NCBI GenBank assembly: GCA_949298545.1
Contig: CASFWX010000023.1
Location: 1 to 59,896 of the forward strand
Origin: an uncultured Verrucomicrobiota bacterium
Lineage (GTDB): Bacteria > Verrucomicrobiota > Verrucomicrobiia > Opitutales > Intestinicryptomonadaceae
Direction: 5' to 3'
DNA length: 59,896 nt
The notes beneath the pieces were generated by a model that was not told the DNA's origin, did no database searches, and worked only from the letters and a program-made list of their open reading frames with translations. Below are positions 46,901 to 54,481 of this stretch, piece by piece; position 1 is the first letter of the stretch; each line of letters opens with the position of its first letter. The position numbers were made by a program, and so were the translations under genes.

Positions 46901-47405
46901 CCTTATTCCCCAAAATACCGCGAAGGTCGGGCCTCCCCCATCTCCACTGCTCCCACTGCCCTATGTTAAACCAGACGGGACTGTTCGGCGCCCATATCTG
47001 ATGCAGAAGCATATATTTCATCTCCTGGTTGTAAATCAGAGCCGATTTTTCGTCGGCGAAATATCCGAGCTGGTAGCCCCACACCGTGTAGGTATTGGCA
47101 ATGCGGTCGAAGACGTTTTTTAAAGAATCCTCGTATTCGGGAGTCCCGGGATCCTTGCCGAAGATGTATTTGCTGACCGTTATTTTCAAGGCATTTTCGC
47201 CCCAATGCGCCGGAACTTCAACTCCTTTGCGCTCGAATGTTATATCGCCTGCGGCAAACATCTTTACATCGTGCCGCGTCCACTTGGCCGTATCGTAGGC
47301 AAAAACTCCCTCCTTCGTGAAAATTCGCTGGAGCTTGAATCCGCCGGCAGGACCTTTTTTACCCAAATCCAAAGTTTGTTTCCCATCTACGATTATTTTT
47401 GCCAT
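43989..47405 (-). CDS. nrdJ: Adenosylcobalamin-dependent ribonucleotide reductase, class II
   Basis: This enzyme reduces ribonucleotides to deoxyribonucleotides using coenzyme B12, so it works with or without oxygen. The radical-site motif NPCSE is at 443-447 (C445). The paired redox cysteines include C199 (ASACF) and C456 (SSCNLSS). A C-terminal zinc-ribbon-like tail (CPKCHSLAYVFDGKCRSC, ending GGCGA) is present. At 1138 residues it is the long NrdJ form. It begins with ATG at 47405. No cobalamin riboswitch was seen upstream. Confidence 0.96.
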   Translation of the reverse strand: MAKIIVDGKQTLDLGKKGPAGGFKLQRIFTKEGVFAYDTAKWTRHDVKMFAAGDITFERKGVEVPAHWGENALKITVSKYIFGKDPGTPEYEDSLKNVFDRIANTYTVWGYQLGYFADEKSALIYNQEMKYMLLHQIWAPNSPVWFNIGQWEQWRWGRPDLRGILGNKGNDAFYGVETKHGVEAKKSVNAYANPQASACFILGVKDSMEAILRHQYTEGAIFSSGSGVGINISSIRSEGEPIAGKGSASGPLSFDRGWDKMAGAIKSGGKTRRAARMVVMYSDHPDVFEFVKTKFRQEEVAKVILQEHNVMLGLRKLSEQKLENGSPEEKIAAKIILSTPWAVDKSFSPSMDDLIYGQTLSNQNANHTVSMKSGFWLAFKKGEQYATRWVKDPSHIVKQYEPMELLSMMADAIWNNAEPGLHNNDIINFWSTFRDEVAIETSNPCSEYLGPVFSSCNLSSFNILRFYRNGAFDIEKFKSAVLIAMLAADMNITKGGFPIPEIAINTVNYRTTGIGFANVGGLLMSLGIPYDSPEGRTIAASIASLLTSTCYAVSAKLADALGAFTKYPLIKGSMRRVINMHSLMNDELKASVGMKASKRKASEPLPEEDSFTPEDAVKGFHMSIGKDLVDIGDEWRAVIEAAGENWNGVRSAKHFRNSFVTCIAPTGTISAPLGIYEEGTTSAEPEYSLVKHKQLSGGGTMTLINGLVPMGLAKLGYTFEQIATIVAEVSGLAGLENFLQSRHVKERLEILRNLSEGGEICREISARISQFREDSEYYELFKRLTSLSEKGKLAVSDMPLYFGAGHMEDIPWVSEDTLKVFDCANMAFGGTRCIATAGHVKMLGALQPFISGASSKTINMPASATEEDIVNSLIESHELGVKCIAIYRDGSKANAVYSTRLDSTEVQEAWQKVLQTATQIRIQEHANPIRKRLPYRRWGQTVKFTVGEDINGFMTVGISENGYCAEIFGRLGQGGSFINGMFDAFCKAFSIALQYGVPFDDFISSFRYMSFDPSGWVRIGEYQDEDKPEIHTCKSIVDLLMQLLDWMFPPENGRRLRQLDQNYINTLFSSGNSTLSVKSVAKGPLQTELPLSTAQPKKKSKNMGTVLTCPKCHSLAYVFDGKCRSCRDCGYKDGGCGA

Positions 47406-47482
47406 GACTTAAGTTTTCCTTGTTTGCAAATGCGTGCTTGTTTTAGATAAAATTCGAAATCGGTGCGAAAAACAAACCTGAC

Positions 47483-47512
47483 GTTTTGTCAATAATCAGT
47501 AATAGACAAAAC
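47483..47512. repeat. Perfect inverted repeat upstream of nrdJ
   Basis: GTTTTGTC (47483-47490) and GACAAAAC (47505-47512) are an exact eight-base inverted repeat with a 14-base spacer, about 78-107 bases upstream of the nrdJ ATG. One arm contains a minus-strand TTGACA. It is a plausible operator; it does not resemble the NrdR box. Confidence 0.55.
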
Positions 47513-47606
47513 CACCGCTTCTGGTTTATAAAACATCTCGCGCCGATTTCTGACTAAAAGAAAATCCCCAAAGGGGGGCATTTGTCAACAGATTATTTCA
47601 TTTTTT

Positions 47607-47646
47607 ATTTTATTTTATAATATATTTATAATCAATAAAATAAAAT
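47607..47646. repeat. AT-only inverted repeat upstream of nrdJ
   Basis: ATTTTATTTTAT (47607-47618) and ATAAAATAAAAT (47635-47646) are an exact 12-base inverted repeat with a 16-base AT-rich spacer. It is low-complexity sequence, so chance or curvature effects are as likely as a specific operator. Confidence 0.45.
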
Positions 47647-47878
47647 TACGACCTCCAAAGTTTGAAACCTTTTTAAACACTCCGCCGGAGCCGGGCAAAA
47701 AACCGCCTGCCAAAAGCTTCCCAAATAACCGGCGAAACATCATGTAAAAAAATAAAAATGTCAAAATAATTCAATTTTTTTAAGTTTTTTCTTGACAGCC
47801 CGATGGGCGATTTTGAAGCCTTGCGGGGAATTTTTCATATGCAAAACGCCGCCAGTCCCAAAAAAATAAAATAAGCGC

Positions 47879-48778
47879 TTAAAAAACTGCGCGCGCCCAG
47901 ATGGACATCGGAAGCGGATTCCCTGCCCGCAAGGGCTTTAATAACAGTTCCCCGCCCTCAATCTTGCCGGCTTTCGGGAAAAACTGCTTCAACATATTGG
48001 AAGCCATTATAGATGAGGCTTCTAAGTTATAAATAGTCATTAATATAAAAATTGGGCTCTCCGATAATATCGCCGAACATTCCTCCAACAAAAGGGGAAG
48101 CATTTTTTCAAGTTTCCAAAGTTCGTTTTTAGGCCCCCGCCCAAATGCCGGAGGATCGAGAATGATCGCGTCATAGAAGTCGCCGCGCCTCGCCGCGCGA
48201 CGCGCGAATTTCAAAGCGTCCTCCACAATCCATCTGACCGGATAATCCCCAAGAGACGAGGCCGCCTGGTTTTTCCGCGCCCATTCGACAGACGGGCGCG
48301 AAGCGTCCACATGGGTAACCGAGGCACCCTCCTTAACCGCAACGAGGGTAGCCGCCCCAGTATAACCGAAGAGATTTAAAATTTTAGGCGGTTTTATCGG
48401 ATTCCCGGGGACAGCGATCCTTTTTTTTATTTCGCTCCGGATAAATTCCCAATGCGGTTTCTGCTCGGGGAAAACTCCAAGATGCTTGGAGCCGCCCATA
48501 AACTTCGTGGCGAATTTAATCCCGTTAAAGTCGAGAACGGGGGGAAAAATCTCCCTGAAAAATTCCCACCTTGGATTGCTTTTATCGGAATCAATATAGC
48601 GGCAATCCGCCTTCTTCCAAATTTCCGGACGAGATTTTCTCCACCAAGCTTTCGGTTCGGAACGCTCGACTACAACTTGCCCGAACCGCTCGAGCTTGAG
48701 CCTGTCGCCGCTGTCGAGCAGCTCGTATTCGCTCCATTCGGAAGCAAGAGCCGGTATCTGGCAAAATTCGTTTTCCAT
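47879..48778 (-). CDS. Class I SAM-dependent methyltransferase, RlmI/RlmK-like
   Basis: It probably methylates a cytosine or guanine of 23S rRNA. The SAM-binding motif NLFGYTGAATLVAVKEGASVTHVDAS and the catalytic-loop motif IILDPPAFGRGPK match the RlmI/RlmK superfamily. The ATG at 48778, one base after the hisA stop, gives 299 residues and starts at the conserved beginning (MENEFCQIP). The frame extends to 48907 but would run far into hisA. No PUA domain is visible, so it is the short form. The exact target base is not predictable. Confidence 0.85.
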   Translation of the reverse strand: MENEFCQIPALASEWSEYELLDSGDRLKLERFGQVVVERSEPKAWWRKSRPEIWKKADCRYIDSDKSNPRWEFFREIFPPVLDFNGIKFATKFMGGSKHLGVFPEQKPHWEFIRSEIKKRIAVPGNPIKPPKILNLFGYTGAATLVAVKEGASVTHVDASRPSVEWARKNQAASSLGDYPVRWIVEDALKFARRAARRGDFYDAIILDPPAFGRGPKNELWKLEKMLPLLLEECSAILSESPIFILMTIYNLEASSIMASNMLKQFFPKAGKIEGGELLLKPLRAGNPLPMSIWARAVF

Positions 48779-48779
48779 T

Positions 48780-49526
48780 TCAAGCGCGGCGGCCGTTCGC
48801 AAGCTCAACAATGCTGCGCAAATCGACTTTCCCCTCGTAAAGAGCCTTGCCGACCACTGCCCCATCGAGATTTGGATATTTGATGGATAAATCCGCAAGG
48901 TTTTCAATATCGGCCAGCGACGCCACCCCGCCCGAAGCGATGAGTTTTGCGCCGAAAGGCTCGATAACTTTCAGCATTTCCTCCTGCGCATCGAGATTTG
49001 CGCCTTTGAGCATGCCGTCGGTATCTATATCGGTATAAATAAATGTCTTCACACCTTCGCGCGCGAGTGCGGCAGCCAAGTCAGTTGCCTTTGTCGCGGA
49101 AACTTCCACCCACCCGCGAACCGCTACGCGGGAGCCTTTTGCATCAATGCCCACTGCTATTCCATCGCCGTATTTGCGGGCGAGCGTAATTGCAAAATCC
49201 GGATTTGTACATGCCTTGGTTCCCAAAATAGCCCGCTTAACCCCCGCGTCAAAAACGGCTTTGACTGTGTCCGAATCCCTGATGCCGCCTCCCAGCTCTA
49301 TGAACATACCCAAGTCTGCAATTTTAGAAACAACGCCGAGATTTTTGCTTCCTCCGCAAAACGCTCCGTCCAAATCGACGACATGGATATACTCCGCGCC
49401 GGCATCCGCGAAAGCTTTTGCCGCATCCAAGGGATTCTCATAATAGACGGTTTTATCTTCCGCAACCCCCTTCCGGAGGCGCACGCATTTTCCGTCCTTT
49501 ATATCGACGGCCGGATATATTTTCAT
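48780..49526 (-). CDS. hisA: 1-(5-phosphoribosyl)-5-[(5-phosphoribosylamino)methylideneamino]imidazole-4-carboxamide isomerase
   Basis: HisA catalyses the Amadori-type isomerisation of ProFAR in histidine synthesis. The catalytic Asp pair is D8 (PAVDIKDG) and D128 (VGIDAKG). The phosphate loops ELGGGIRD and ASGGVASL are present. The length of 248 residues is normal. No other his gene is near; instead hisA lies between an FGE-like gene, with a four-base overlap, and the methyltransferase gene. Confidence 0.97.
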   Translation of the reverse strand: MKIYPAVDIKDGKCVRLRKGVAEDKTVYYENPLDAAKAFADAGAEYIHVVDLDGAFCGGSKNLGVVSKIADLGMFIELGGGIRDSDTVKAVFDAGVKRAILGTKACTNPDFAITLARKYGDGIAVGIDAKGSRVAVRGWVEVSATKATDLAAALAREGVKTFIYTDIDTDGMLKGANLDAQEEMLKVIEPFGAKLIASGGVASLADIENLADLSIKYPNLDGAVVGKALYEGKVDLRSIVELANGRRA

Positions 49527-51229
49527 TTCTTTAAATTAGGTTTATAAACGACTATGCGAAAACCTACCGTGCGGTTTCTCTGGTTGACATCCATAAAGCC
49601 CTCCTCGATTGAGACGAGCTTGTCGGTGGTAGTTTGAGAACTTCCGCCTATGAACTTTGCGCCTGAAATCCCGGCAGATGAAGGAACGACAAATTCAGAA
49701 ACATTCCCGAGCAAATCGAAAAATCCTCTATCGTTTGGCTTTTTCGTCGCAACCTCCTTGCTCACCCCGCCGCTATTAACAGCATTCCACGATATCTCGG
49801 AGACATCGACATAGCGGAGCGAACCTATGGCTTTCTTAAAGAGCTCCTCCGAAGGAATTTCTACCCTGCGCGCCAAAAGCCACGACAGCCTGCTGCAAAA
49901 ACGCTCCGCATCGGCATAGGAAACGGAATCGACTGGATTGCGGGGATTATCTGAATAGCGGCTCGGATTCTCCTGCATCACAAGGCTAAAGAGCTCTTGG
50001 GTCACTTCGTGTTTTAACATTTGGACATCGTCGGAAGCGTCGACTTTCTGAAGGGAATTCAGCACGAGCGCGCGTATTTTCGATATGTCGCGCATCATAT
50101 AGTTTATGTATCTCAAGCGCAAGACCAGATCGTTGCCGATTGTTTGGCTTTTGGGAAAATCAATCTTAAATTGCTCGGCTTTTCTGAGCAAATTCTCCGA
50201 TATCTCCCTCGCCGCGGCGTAATCGCCGTCTATGAGCGCGCGGCTAAGCAATTCGTCTTGTTTAAATATGTCGTCGGAAAATTTCCAGCTATAGGCGTCC
50301 ATCTTCTTTTTTTCCAGAAGCACGACCTTTTCCTCGGAAGCGTGGCGGCTCTTGGGGAACATGCGGTTTAAGGTACGCTGGTTCTCGACTGCGTCAGAAT
50401 ATGCCTCCGACGCAAGCAAGGTATCGTTTTTCGCCTGATATTCCTCGGCCCGCTTTATGTATTCCTCTACCTTCTCGTGCAGCTCGGTAGACTTTAAAGA
50501 CGCCAAATCTATGTCCAGCTTTTGGAGGCGGGCAAAATCAGTATATATAGAAGTGGGAAAATCAGAGTTCATTTGCGAGAGAATTTCTATCGCCTGCTCA
50601 AACTTGTCCTGCGCAAGTTTCCAATCCTCCTTTTTCAAAGCTTCACGCGCTGCGTTTTCGGCTTCGACACTTTTCAAATAAAGCGGCCGAGCCTGGAGCA
50701 TCTTCACCATGCGGTCATAATCGGCCACTTTTTTTATGTTCTTATATTTTGAAAGCGGATACTCGGAATTTATGCGCGACTGCATATCGTAAGCTTGCCT
50801 GTACAAATCTTGCGCCAAAGCTATATCGCCTTTTGAATCGGCCTGCTCCGCTTTCGCAGCAAATTCATCGGCAATTTTTGACATGGGTTTAGCTTCGATA
50901 TTGTGCAAGCGGGTCTGCAATTTCACCAGCCTCTGGGCGGGTGAACGGTCCGATGTATATGCCTTGTCTATGTATATTTCCTGCAAGCGTATCGCGCGGC
51001 GCAACTTGTCTACCGACTCTTGCGAAGGCTCGCCCACCGACGCTTCCTTTTCAAACTGCGATTCCAAATCCTCTGACTCCTGCAATAATTCAAGCGCCTC
51101 CTTTTCGGGATCTACGAATACATAATTATCCGGAGCTTTCTTCCCAGGGGCAAAGAGCGTCATAACATAAAAAAAGCCGAGCACGACTGCCGCGCTCAAA
51201 ATAGTCAGCAATATCTTACCGAAAGTCAT
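49523..51229 (-). CDS. Membrane-anchored TPR-like protein with FGE-like domain
   Basis: The 568-residue protein has an N-terminal membrane segment (residues 5-25) and a long helical region. Four related units end in a Tyr/Phe-Pro-x-Ser turn, near 127-162, 191-229, 258-295 and 331-362. A C-terminal formylglycine-generating-enzyme/SUMF1-like domain spans about 418-563, with NPVDSVSYADAERFC, DLLGNVSEF and RTVGFRIV. This domain is shorter than in real FGE enzymes and the catalytic Cys pair is not apparent, so it is more likely a binding module. The start is preceded by a TTGACT-type promoter candidate. It overlaps hisA by four bases. Confidence 0.8.
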   Translation of the reverse strand: MTFGKILLTILSAAVVLGFFYVMTLFAPGKKAPDNYVFVDPEKEALELLQESEDLESQFEKEASVGEPSQESVDKLRRAIRLQEIYIDKAYTSDRSPAQRLVKLQTRLHNIEAKPMSKIADEFAAKAEQADSKGDIALAQDLYRQAYDMQSRINSEYPLSKYKNIKKVADYDRMVKMLQARPLYLKSVEAENAAREALKKEDWKLAQDKFEQAIEILSQMNSDFPTSIYTDFARLQKLDIDLASLKSTELHEKVEEYIKRAEEYQAKNDTLLASEAYSDAVENQRTLNRMFPKSRHASEEKVVLLEKKKMDAYSWKFSDDIFKQDELLSRALIDGDYAAAREISENLLRKAEQFKIDFPKSQTIGNDLVLRLRYINYMMRDISKIRALVLNSLQKVDASDDVQMLKHEVTQELFSLVMQENPSRYSDNPRNPVDSVSYADAERFCSRLSWLLARRVEIPSEELFKKAIGSLRYVDVSEISWNAVNSGGVSKEVATKKPNDRGFFDLLGNVSEFVVPSSAGISGAKFIGGSSQTTTDKLVSIEEGFMDVNQRNRTVGFRIVVYKPNLKK

Positions 51230-51614
51230 ATTTTACTATAGCTGCATTTACAATGCTGTTCCATTTGATTAAAGTCAACTTTTATAATGGCGTTATCAAT
51301 TTAAAAAAATAGGGAATCCGCATATATCTTCCAATTTGCAGAATATTCATGTTTCACAACTGCCTTGGAACGAATAAATACCAATTCAATATTTTCATAA
51401 GTATTTTTATGTGCCTAAGCTTTCAATAAATTAGGCTGATATTAATATTTAGAAGGAGGCATTTAAATTGGAACTCCCGCCGCTGGAGACTCGTTTTAGT
51501 TAAAAATCGATCAGCGCTTTCGATAGAAATTTATGTAGAAGCGCTTAAATCGGAATGTGCAAACGCCCATCTGAAAATCCGAGCGCGGGAAGCAGAATAG
51601 AGAGAGGAAGGCGG
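51230..51614. other. Intergenic region between guaB and the FGE-like gene
   Basis: This AT-rich gap of about 385 bases holds no gene I can support. It contains the candidate promoter above and a short inverted repeat (GCCTAA 51413-51418 with TTAGGC 51431-51436) without a T-run. A plus-strand AGAAGGAGG with a TTG-started 11-codon frame is probably coincidence. No clear terminator for guaB is visible. Confidence 0.6.
51250..51278 (-). promoter_or_regulatory. Candidate promoter of the FGE-like/hisA operon
   Basis: TTGACT (51278-51273) and CATTGT (51255-51250) on the minus strand are spaced by 17 bases, about 20 bases before the ATG. The -35 is five of six and the -10 three of six. Confidence 0.4.
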
Positions 51615-53180
51615 CTATTTATTTCCGCTTTGTTTTACCTCGATAATATCGTGGGCGTTGCTCTCTCTTTGTCCAGCTCCCGTCAGCCTCGTATAGCGCG
51701 CGTTTGCCCTAAGCTCTTCGAGATTGCGCGCACCAAGATAACCCATGCCGCTTTGTATTCCGCCGACAAATTGGCGCAAAGCTTCGTCCAGTGACGAAGA
51801 AAGCTCTTTCAGGGCCTCGACGCCTTCAGCTGTAATTTTATCGGACTTGACTTTGATGTCGTGGCCGTAGCGGGCGGCACTCCCGGCCTTCATTGCGGAT
51901 AGGCTGCCCATGCCCCTATATTGCTTGTACATCTTTCCGTTTATTTCCATAACCTGCCCCGGAGCCTCCGGGCAACCGGCAAGAAGCCCGCCGCATATCA
52001 TGCAGTCGGCAAGCGTAAGAGCCTTAACCATATCTCCGCTCTTGGTTATTCCGCCGTCGGCTATGGTGCGCACTCCGAGCTCTCTGGCTTGTTTTGAACA
52101 GACATAGAGAGCAGTGAGCTGCGGTATGCCAACTCCGGCCACAATTCTCGTCGTGCAAATCGAGCCGGGCCCCTGCCCGACCTTTATCGCATCTGCGCCG
52201 CATTTTGCCAAGAACTCCACTCCGGCTGCGTTCGTCACATTGCCGCCAATCAAGGTCAAATGTGGAAAGGCTTCGCGGAGAATTTTGACAGCCTCTCCAA
52301 CTCCGGAAGTAAAGCCGTGCGCGGTTGAAACCGCAGCGACGTCGAGCCCCTCGTCGACGAGGGCACCGACATGGGAAATTATGCTTTCCGAATCGAGAGC
52401 CCCGTCGGCCTTGCGCATGAGCGCGATGGACGCGCCGCAAAGAAGCCGGAATTTTGAGTCGCGCGCGTGCTTTTGAGAACCCTCCGCCCCGTGTTCTGAA
52501 GTTATGCGCTCTATATCGCTCAGGGTAAAAAGCCCGCGGAGAGTATCGTCTTCATCGACGACAAGAAGCTTATGAACCCCAAAATGCTCATCGAAAAACT
52601 TATCCGCGACTTTAATTGGATCTGATCCGAGATCTTTTTGGCTGACAGTATAGACGTCCTTGCGCGGAGTCATCGCGGTGGCGACGCTTAGGGCCGCATA
52701 GCGCTCCTTGACTATGCTCCCGGGCAAGAGTCCGACAAGTTTGTTCCGCTCGTTTACAACGGGAAAGGTCCTAAAACGAAAATTCTTGTCGGATACTATC
52801 TTGAGAACATCGCCGATAAGCATTTCCGCCGATACTTTTATCGGCTCCTGTATCAATCCGTGAATATAATTCTTCACGCGCGCAACTTCCACAAGCTGAT
52901 CTTTTTGAGACATATTGCAATGAATCAGCCCGAGGCCTCCATTGCGCGCCATGCCGATAGCCATTTGAGATTCGGTGACGGTGTCCATATCCGACGATAT
53001 AATGGGAAGAGGCAGGCTTATACTGTCTGAAAGGCTCGTATCCAAACGCGTTTGGCGCGGCAAAACTTCGGAATAACCGGTCGCGAGAGAAACGTCGTCG
53101 TAGGTTAGAGCGAACGCGGCGTTATTGTGGAAAAAGTCGTCCGCGGACAAGAAAAATTTATCGTCTATAATATTTCCCAT
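51615..53180 (-). CDS. guaB: Inosine-5'-monophosphate dehydrogenase
   Basis: GuaB oxidises IMP to XMP, the committing step to GMP. The catalytic Cys is C342 in GPGSICTTR. Two CBS domains lie near 105-230, and the flap [10 protein letters not shown] is present. The length of 521 residues is slightly long. Two positions depart from the family: the usual VDTAHGHS Asp is Ser (S285, AAVSTAHGF), and the GTxEaPG loop reads GCPEAPGQ. The frame is intact with a strong promoter, so it should be expressed. Altered kinetics or inhibitor sensitivity is possible; the assignment itself is firm. Confidence 0.94.
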   Translation of the reverse strand: MGNIIDDKFFLSADDFFHNNAAFALTYDDVSLATGYSEVLPRQTRLDTSLSDSISLPLPIISSDMDTVTESQMAIGMARNGGLGLIHCNMSQKDQLVEVARVKNYIHGLIQEPIKVSAEMLIGDVLKIVSDKNFRFRTFPVVNERNKLVGLLPGSIVKERYAALSVATAMTPRKDVYTVSQKDLGSDPIKVADKFFDEHFGVHKLLVVDEDDTLRGLFTLSDIERITSEHGAEGSQKHARDSKFRLLCGASIALMRKADGALDSESIISHVGALVDEGLDVAAVSTAHGFTSGVGEAVKILREAFPHLTLIGGNVTNAAGVEFLAKCGADAIKVGQGPGSICTTRIVAGVGIPQLTALYVCSKQARELGVRTIADGGITKSGDMVKALTLADCMICGGLLAGCPEAPGQVMEINGKMYKQYRGMGSLSAMKAGSAARYGHDIKVKSDKITAEGVEALKELSSSLDEALRQFVGGIQSGMGYLGARNLEELRANARYTRLTGAGQRESNAHDIIEVKQSGNK

Positions 53181-53203
53181 AGCAATCTTATTTTCCCCCA
53201 GAG

Positions 53204-53232
53204 GGATTAGACCCAGGCAAGACCCCTGTCAA
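53204..53232 (-). promoter_or_regulatory. Sigma-70-like promoter of guaB
   Basis: A perfect TTGACA (53232-53227) and TAATCC (53209-53204) on the minus strand have the ideal 17-base spacing and lie 24-52 bases before the guaB ATG. This is the best promoter candidate in the window, even though the -10 is imperfect. Confidence 0.55.
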
Positions 53233-53414
53233 CTTTTTTTTATTTTCAAAATATAAAGGCGCAAATTTAGGGGCAACAGCTTTTCTTTTTGCTTTATACG
53301 CCCGCGCTCTCCCCTTGATCATTGCGAAATTTCCCCCCATGAAGAATAAAGCGCCTTAAACATTCCTTCTATAACTCATAAAACGAGAAGCGAAGGTAAT
53401 TACATATTATCTTA

Positions 53415-53447
53415 TTCCGCTGTGCGCACAGCTTTCACTATGCGGAA
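53415..53447. repeat. Nested palindrome between guaB and the secreted protein gene
   Basis: A perfect 14-base palindrome (GCTGTGCGCACAGC, 53419-53432) is framed by TTCCGC (53415-53420) and GCGGAA (53442-53447). On the plus strand it is followed by A-runs and on the minus strand it is preceded by T-runs, so an intrinsic terminator for the upstream minus-strand gene is not convincing. A dimeric-regulator binding site is possible. Confidence 0.45.
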
Positions 53448-53487
53448 AAAAGCGCGGCTTCCACATCTTTTTTAGTCCTCGCTGCGA

Positions 53488-54462
53488 TTACTCGTCGCGA
53501 ACCTCGACTTTTATGGACGGAGCTCCGCTTTTCCAGCCTTCGGGAACGCGCATAAAATCGAAAGTATCTATAACCTTCTGATCGACGTTTTCGCGGATTA
53601 TCTCGCGGGTATTGTATTGGCGCGCTGGAGGCTGCGCCGAAGAAGCCGAAGATGAAAGATTCTTGCCCGCAGGCTGCTGAACAGGCTGAGTGGAAAGAGC
53701 AGAATGAGCCGCGGAGTCCGGAATAGGAGAAATCTGAGGAGATTCCACCCTGCTTGACGGAATCGACGTCGAATCCATGAGTCCCTTCGCCGGCCCCTTC
53801 AAAACCACGCTCGGGCGCTCTATCTTTTTATCGCTCGACAGGAAATCGAATATGCTCGATTCGTCTTTGCGCAAATCCCCGCCGGCGACGCTTGTGGGAA
53901 TGCCCGAGTCTGTTGAGCGGGACGAACGGAAATAGTACTTGTTTATGTCCTGCATAGATTTCTCTATCATCTCGCCGTAGTTCTCCTGAAGGAATTTTTC
54001 TCCGTAAAAGTCCGGACGGTTGTCGAAATCCAACCTTCCCTCATATTCCTTATTTAGAATCTCGTTCTTGCTTTTTAGATTGAGCTCCGTATCGGATTTG
54101 CTCCAATTGCGCCTTTTAGGCGCTCCGTCGGGGATATCGTCGAAAGTTTTTTTATTGTCGTATGCGCGGCGGCCTGACAACTCTTCCGAAAGAGGCGAAT
54201 CGGGCCCGATAAATTCGCGCTCCCTTATCCATGAGGCGTTATCGGGAGCGGAAAATTCTTTCGACTCAAACTCCCTGTCGTTAAAGCGCGATTTCTTGTC
54301 AAAATCTGCGCTTTTATCAGTGATAAATTTCTTTGAAAACGACAAGTTAGCCTTTGTAAAGTCGTTGCTTTTGCTTGCCGAAAGCGCGCGCGGAAACAAG
54401 GCGGCAGAGAGCGTCAAAAACAGCCATGCGAAAAACCTTACTTTGTTGCGCCCAGCCCACAT
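53488..54462 (-). CDS. Secreted, largely disordered hypothetical protein
   Basis: I do not recognise this 324-residue protein. It has an N-terminal signal peptide (near residues 9-30), followed by a very polar stretch rich in Lys, Asp, Glu, Ser and Arg with many Phe/Asp pairs (KSADFDKKSRFNDREF). A Pro/Ser/Gln-rich segment follows (SAHSALSTQPVQQPAG). No catalytic motif is seen. It begins 19 bases after parB on the same strand and is probably co-transcribed with it. Confidence 0.6.
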   Translation of the reverse strand: MWAGRNKVRFFAWLFLTLSAALFPRALSASKSNDFTKANLSFSKKFITDKSADFDKKSRFNDREFESKEFSAPDNASWIREREFIGPDSPLSEELSGRRAYDNKKTFDDIPDGAPKRRNWSKSDTELNLKSKNEILNKEYEGRLDFDNRPDFYGEKFLQENYGEMIEKSMQDINKYYFRSSRSTDSGIPTSVAGGDLRKDESSIFDFLSSDKKIERPSVVLKGPAKGLMDSTSIPSSRVESPQISPIPDSAAHSALSTQPVQQPAGKNLSSSASSAQPPARQYNTREIIRENVDQKVIDTFDFMRVPEGWKSGAPSIKVEVRDE

Positions 54463-54481
54463 ATCTAAAAAGAGGCGTTTT

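Larger units (their letters stand above)
47406..47878. other. AT-rich intergenic region upstream of nrdJ
   Basis: This gap of about 470 bases carries no gene I can support. It contains two perfect inverted repeats, annotated separately, and two minus-strand TTGACA boxes (47588-47583 and 47493-47488), each lacking a clear -10. Further upstream it has poly-A/T stretches. It should hold the nrdJ promoter and the 3' end of the methyltransferase transcript. Confidence 0.7.
53181..53487. other. Intergenic region upstream of guaB
   Basis: The 307-base gap contains the guaB promoter and, near 53415-53447, a nested inverted repeat. I see no gene, RNA or terminator of clear type in the rest. The stretch 53241-53340 is AT- then C-rich without structure I can defend. 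Confidence 0.6.

Noticed and set aside
47406..47878. Cobalamin riboswitch upstream of nrdJ
   Set aside because: No B12-box (GCCACTG) or typical folding segment is visible in this AT-rich gap.
51350..51357. parS site
   Set aside because: Only a TGTTTCAC half-site occurs, with no matching GTGAAACA arm; no full 16-base site was seen in the window.
51468..51503. Short TTG-started peptide behind an AGAAGGAGG
   Set aside because: It has only 11 codons and no sign of conservation or coupling to a gene, so a chance match to a ribosome-binding site is more likely.
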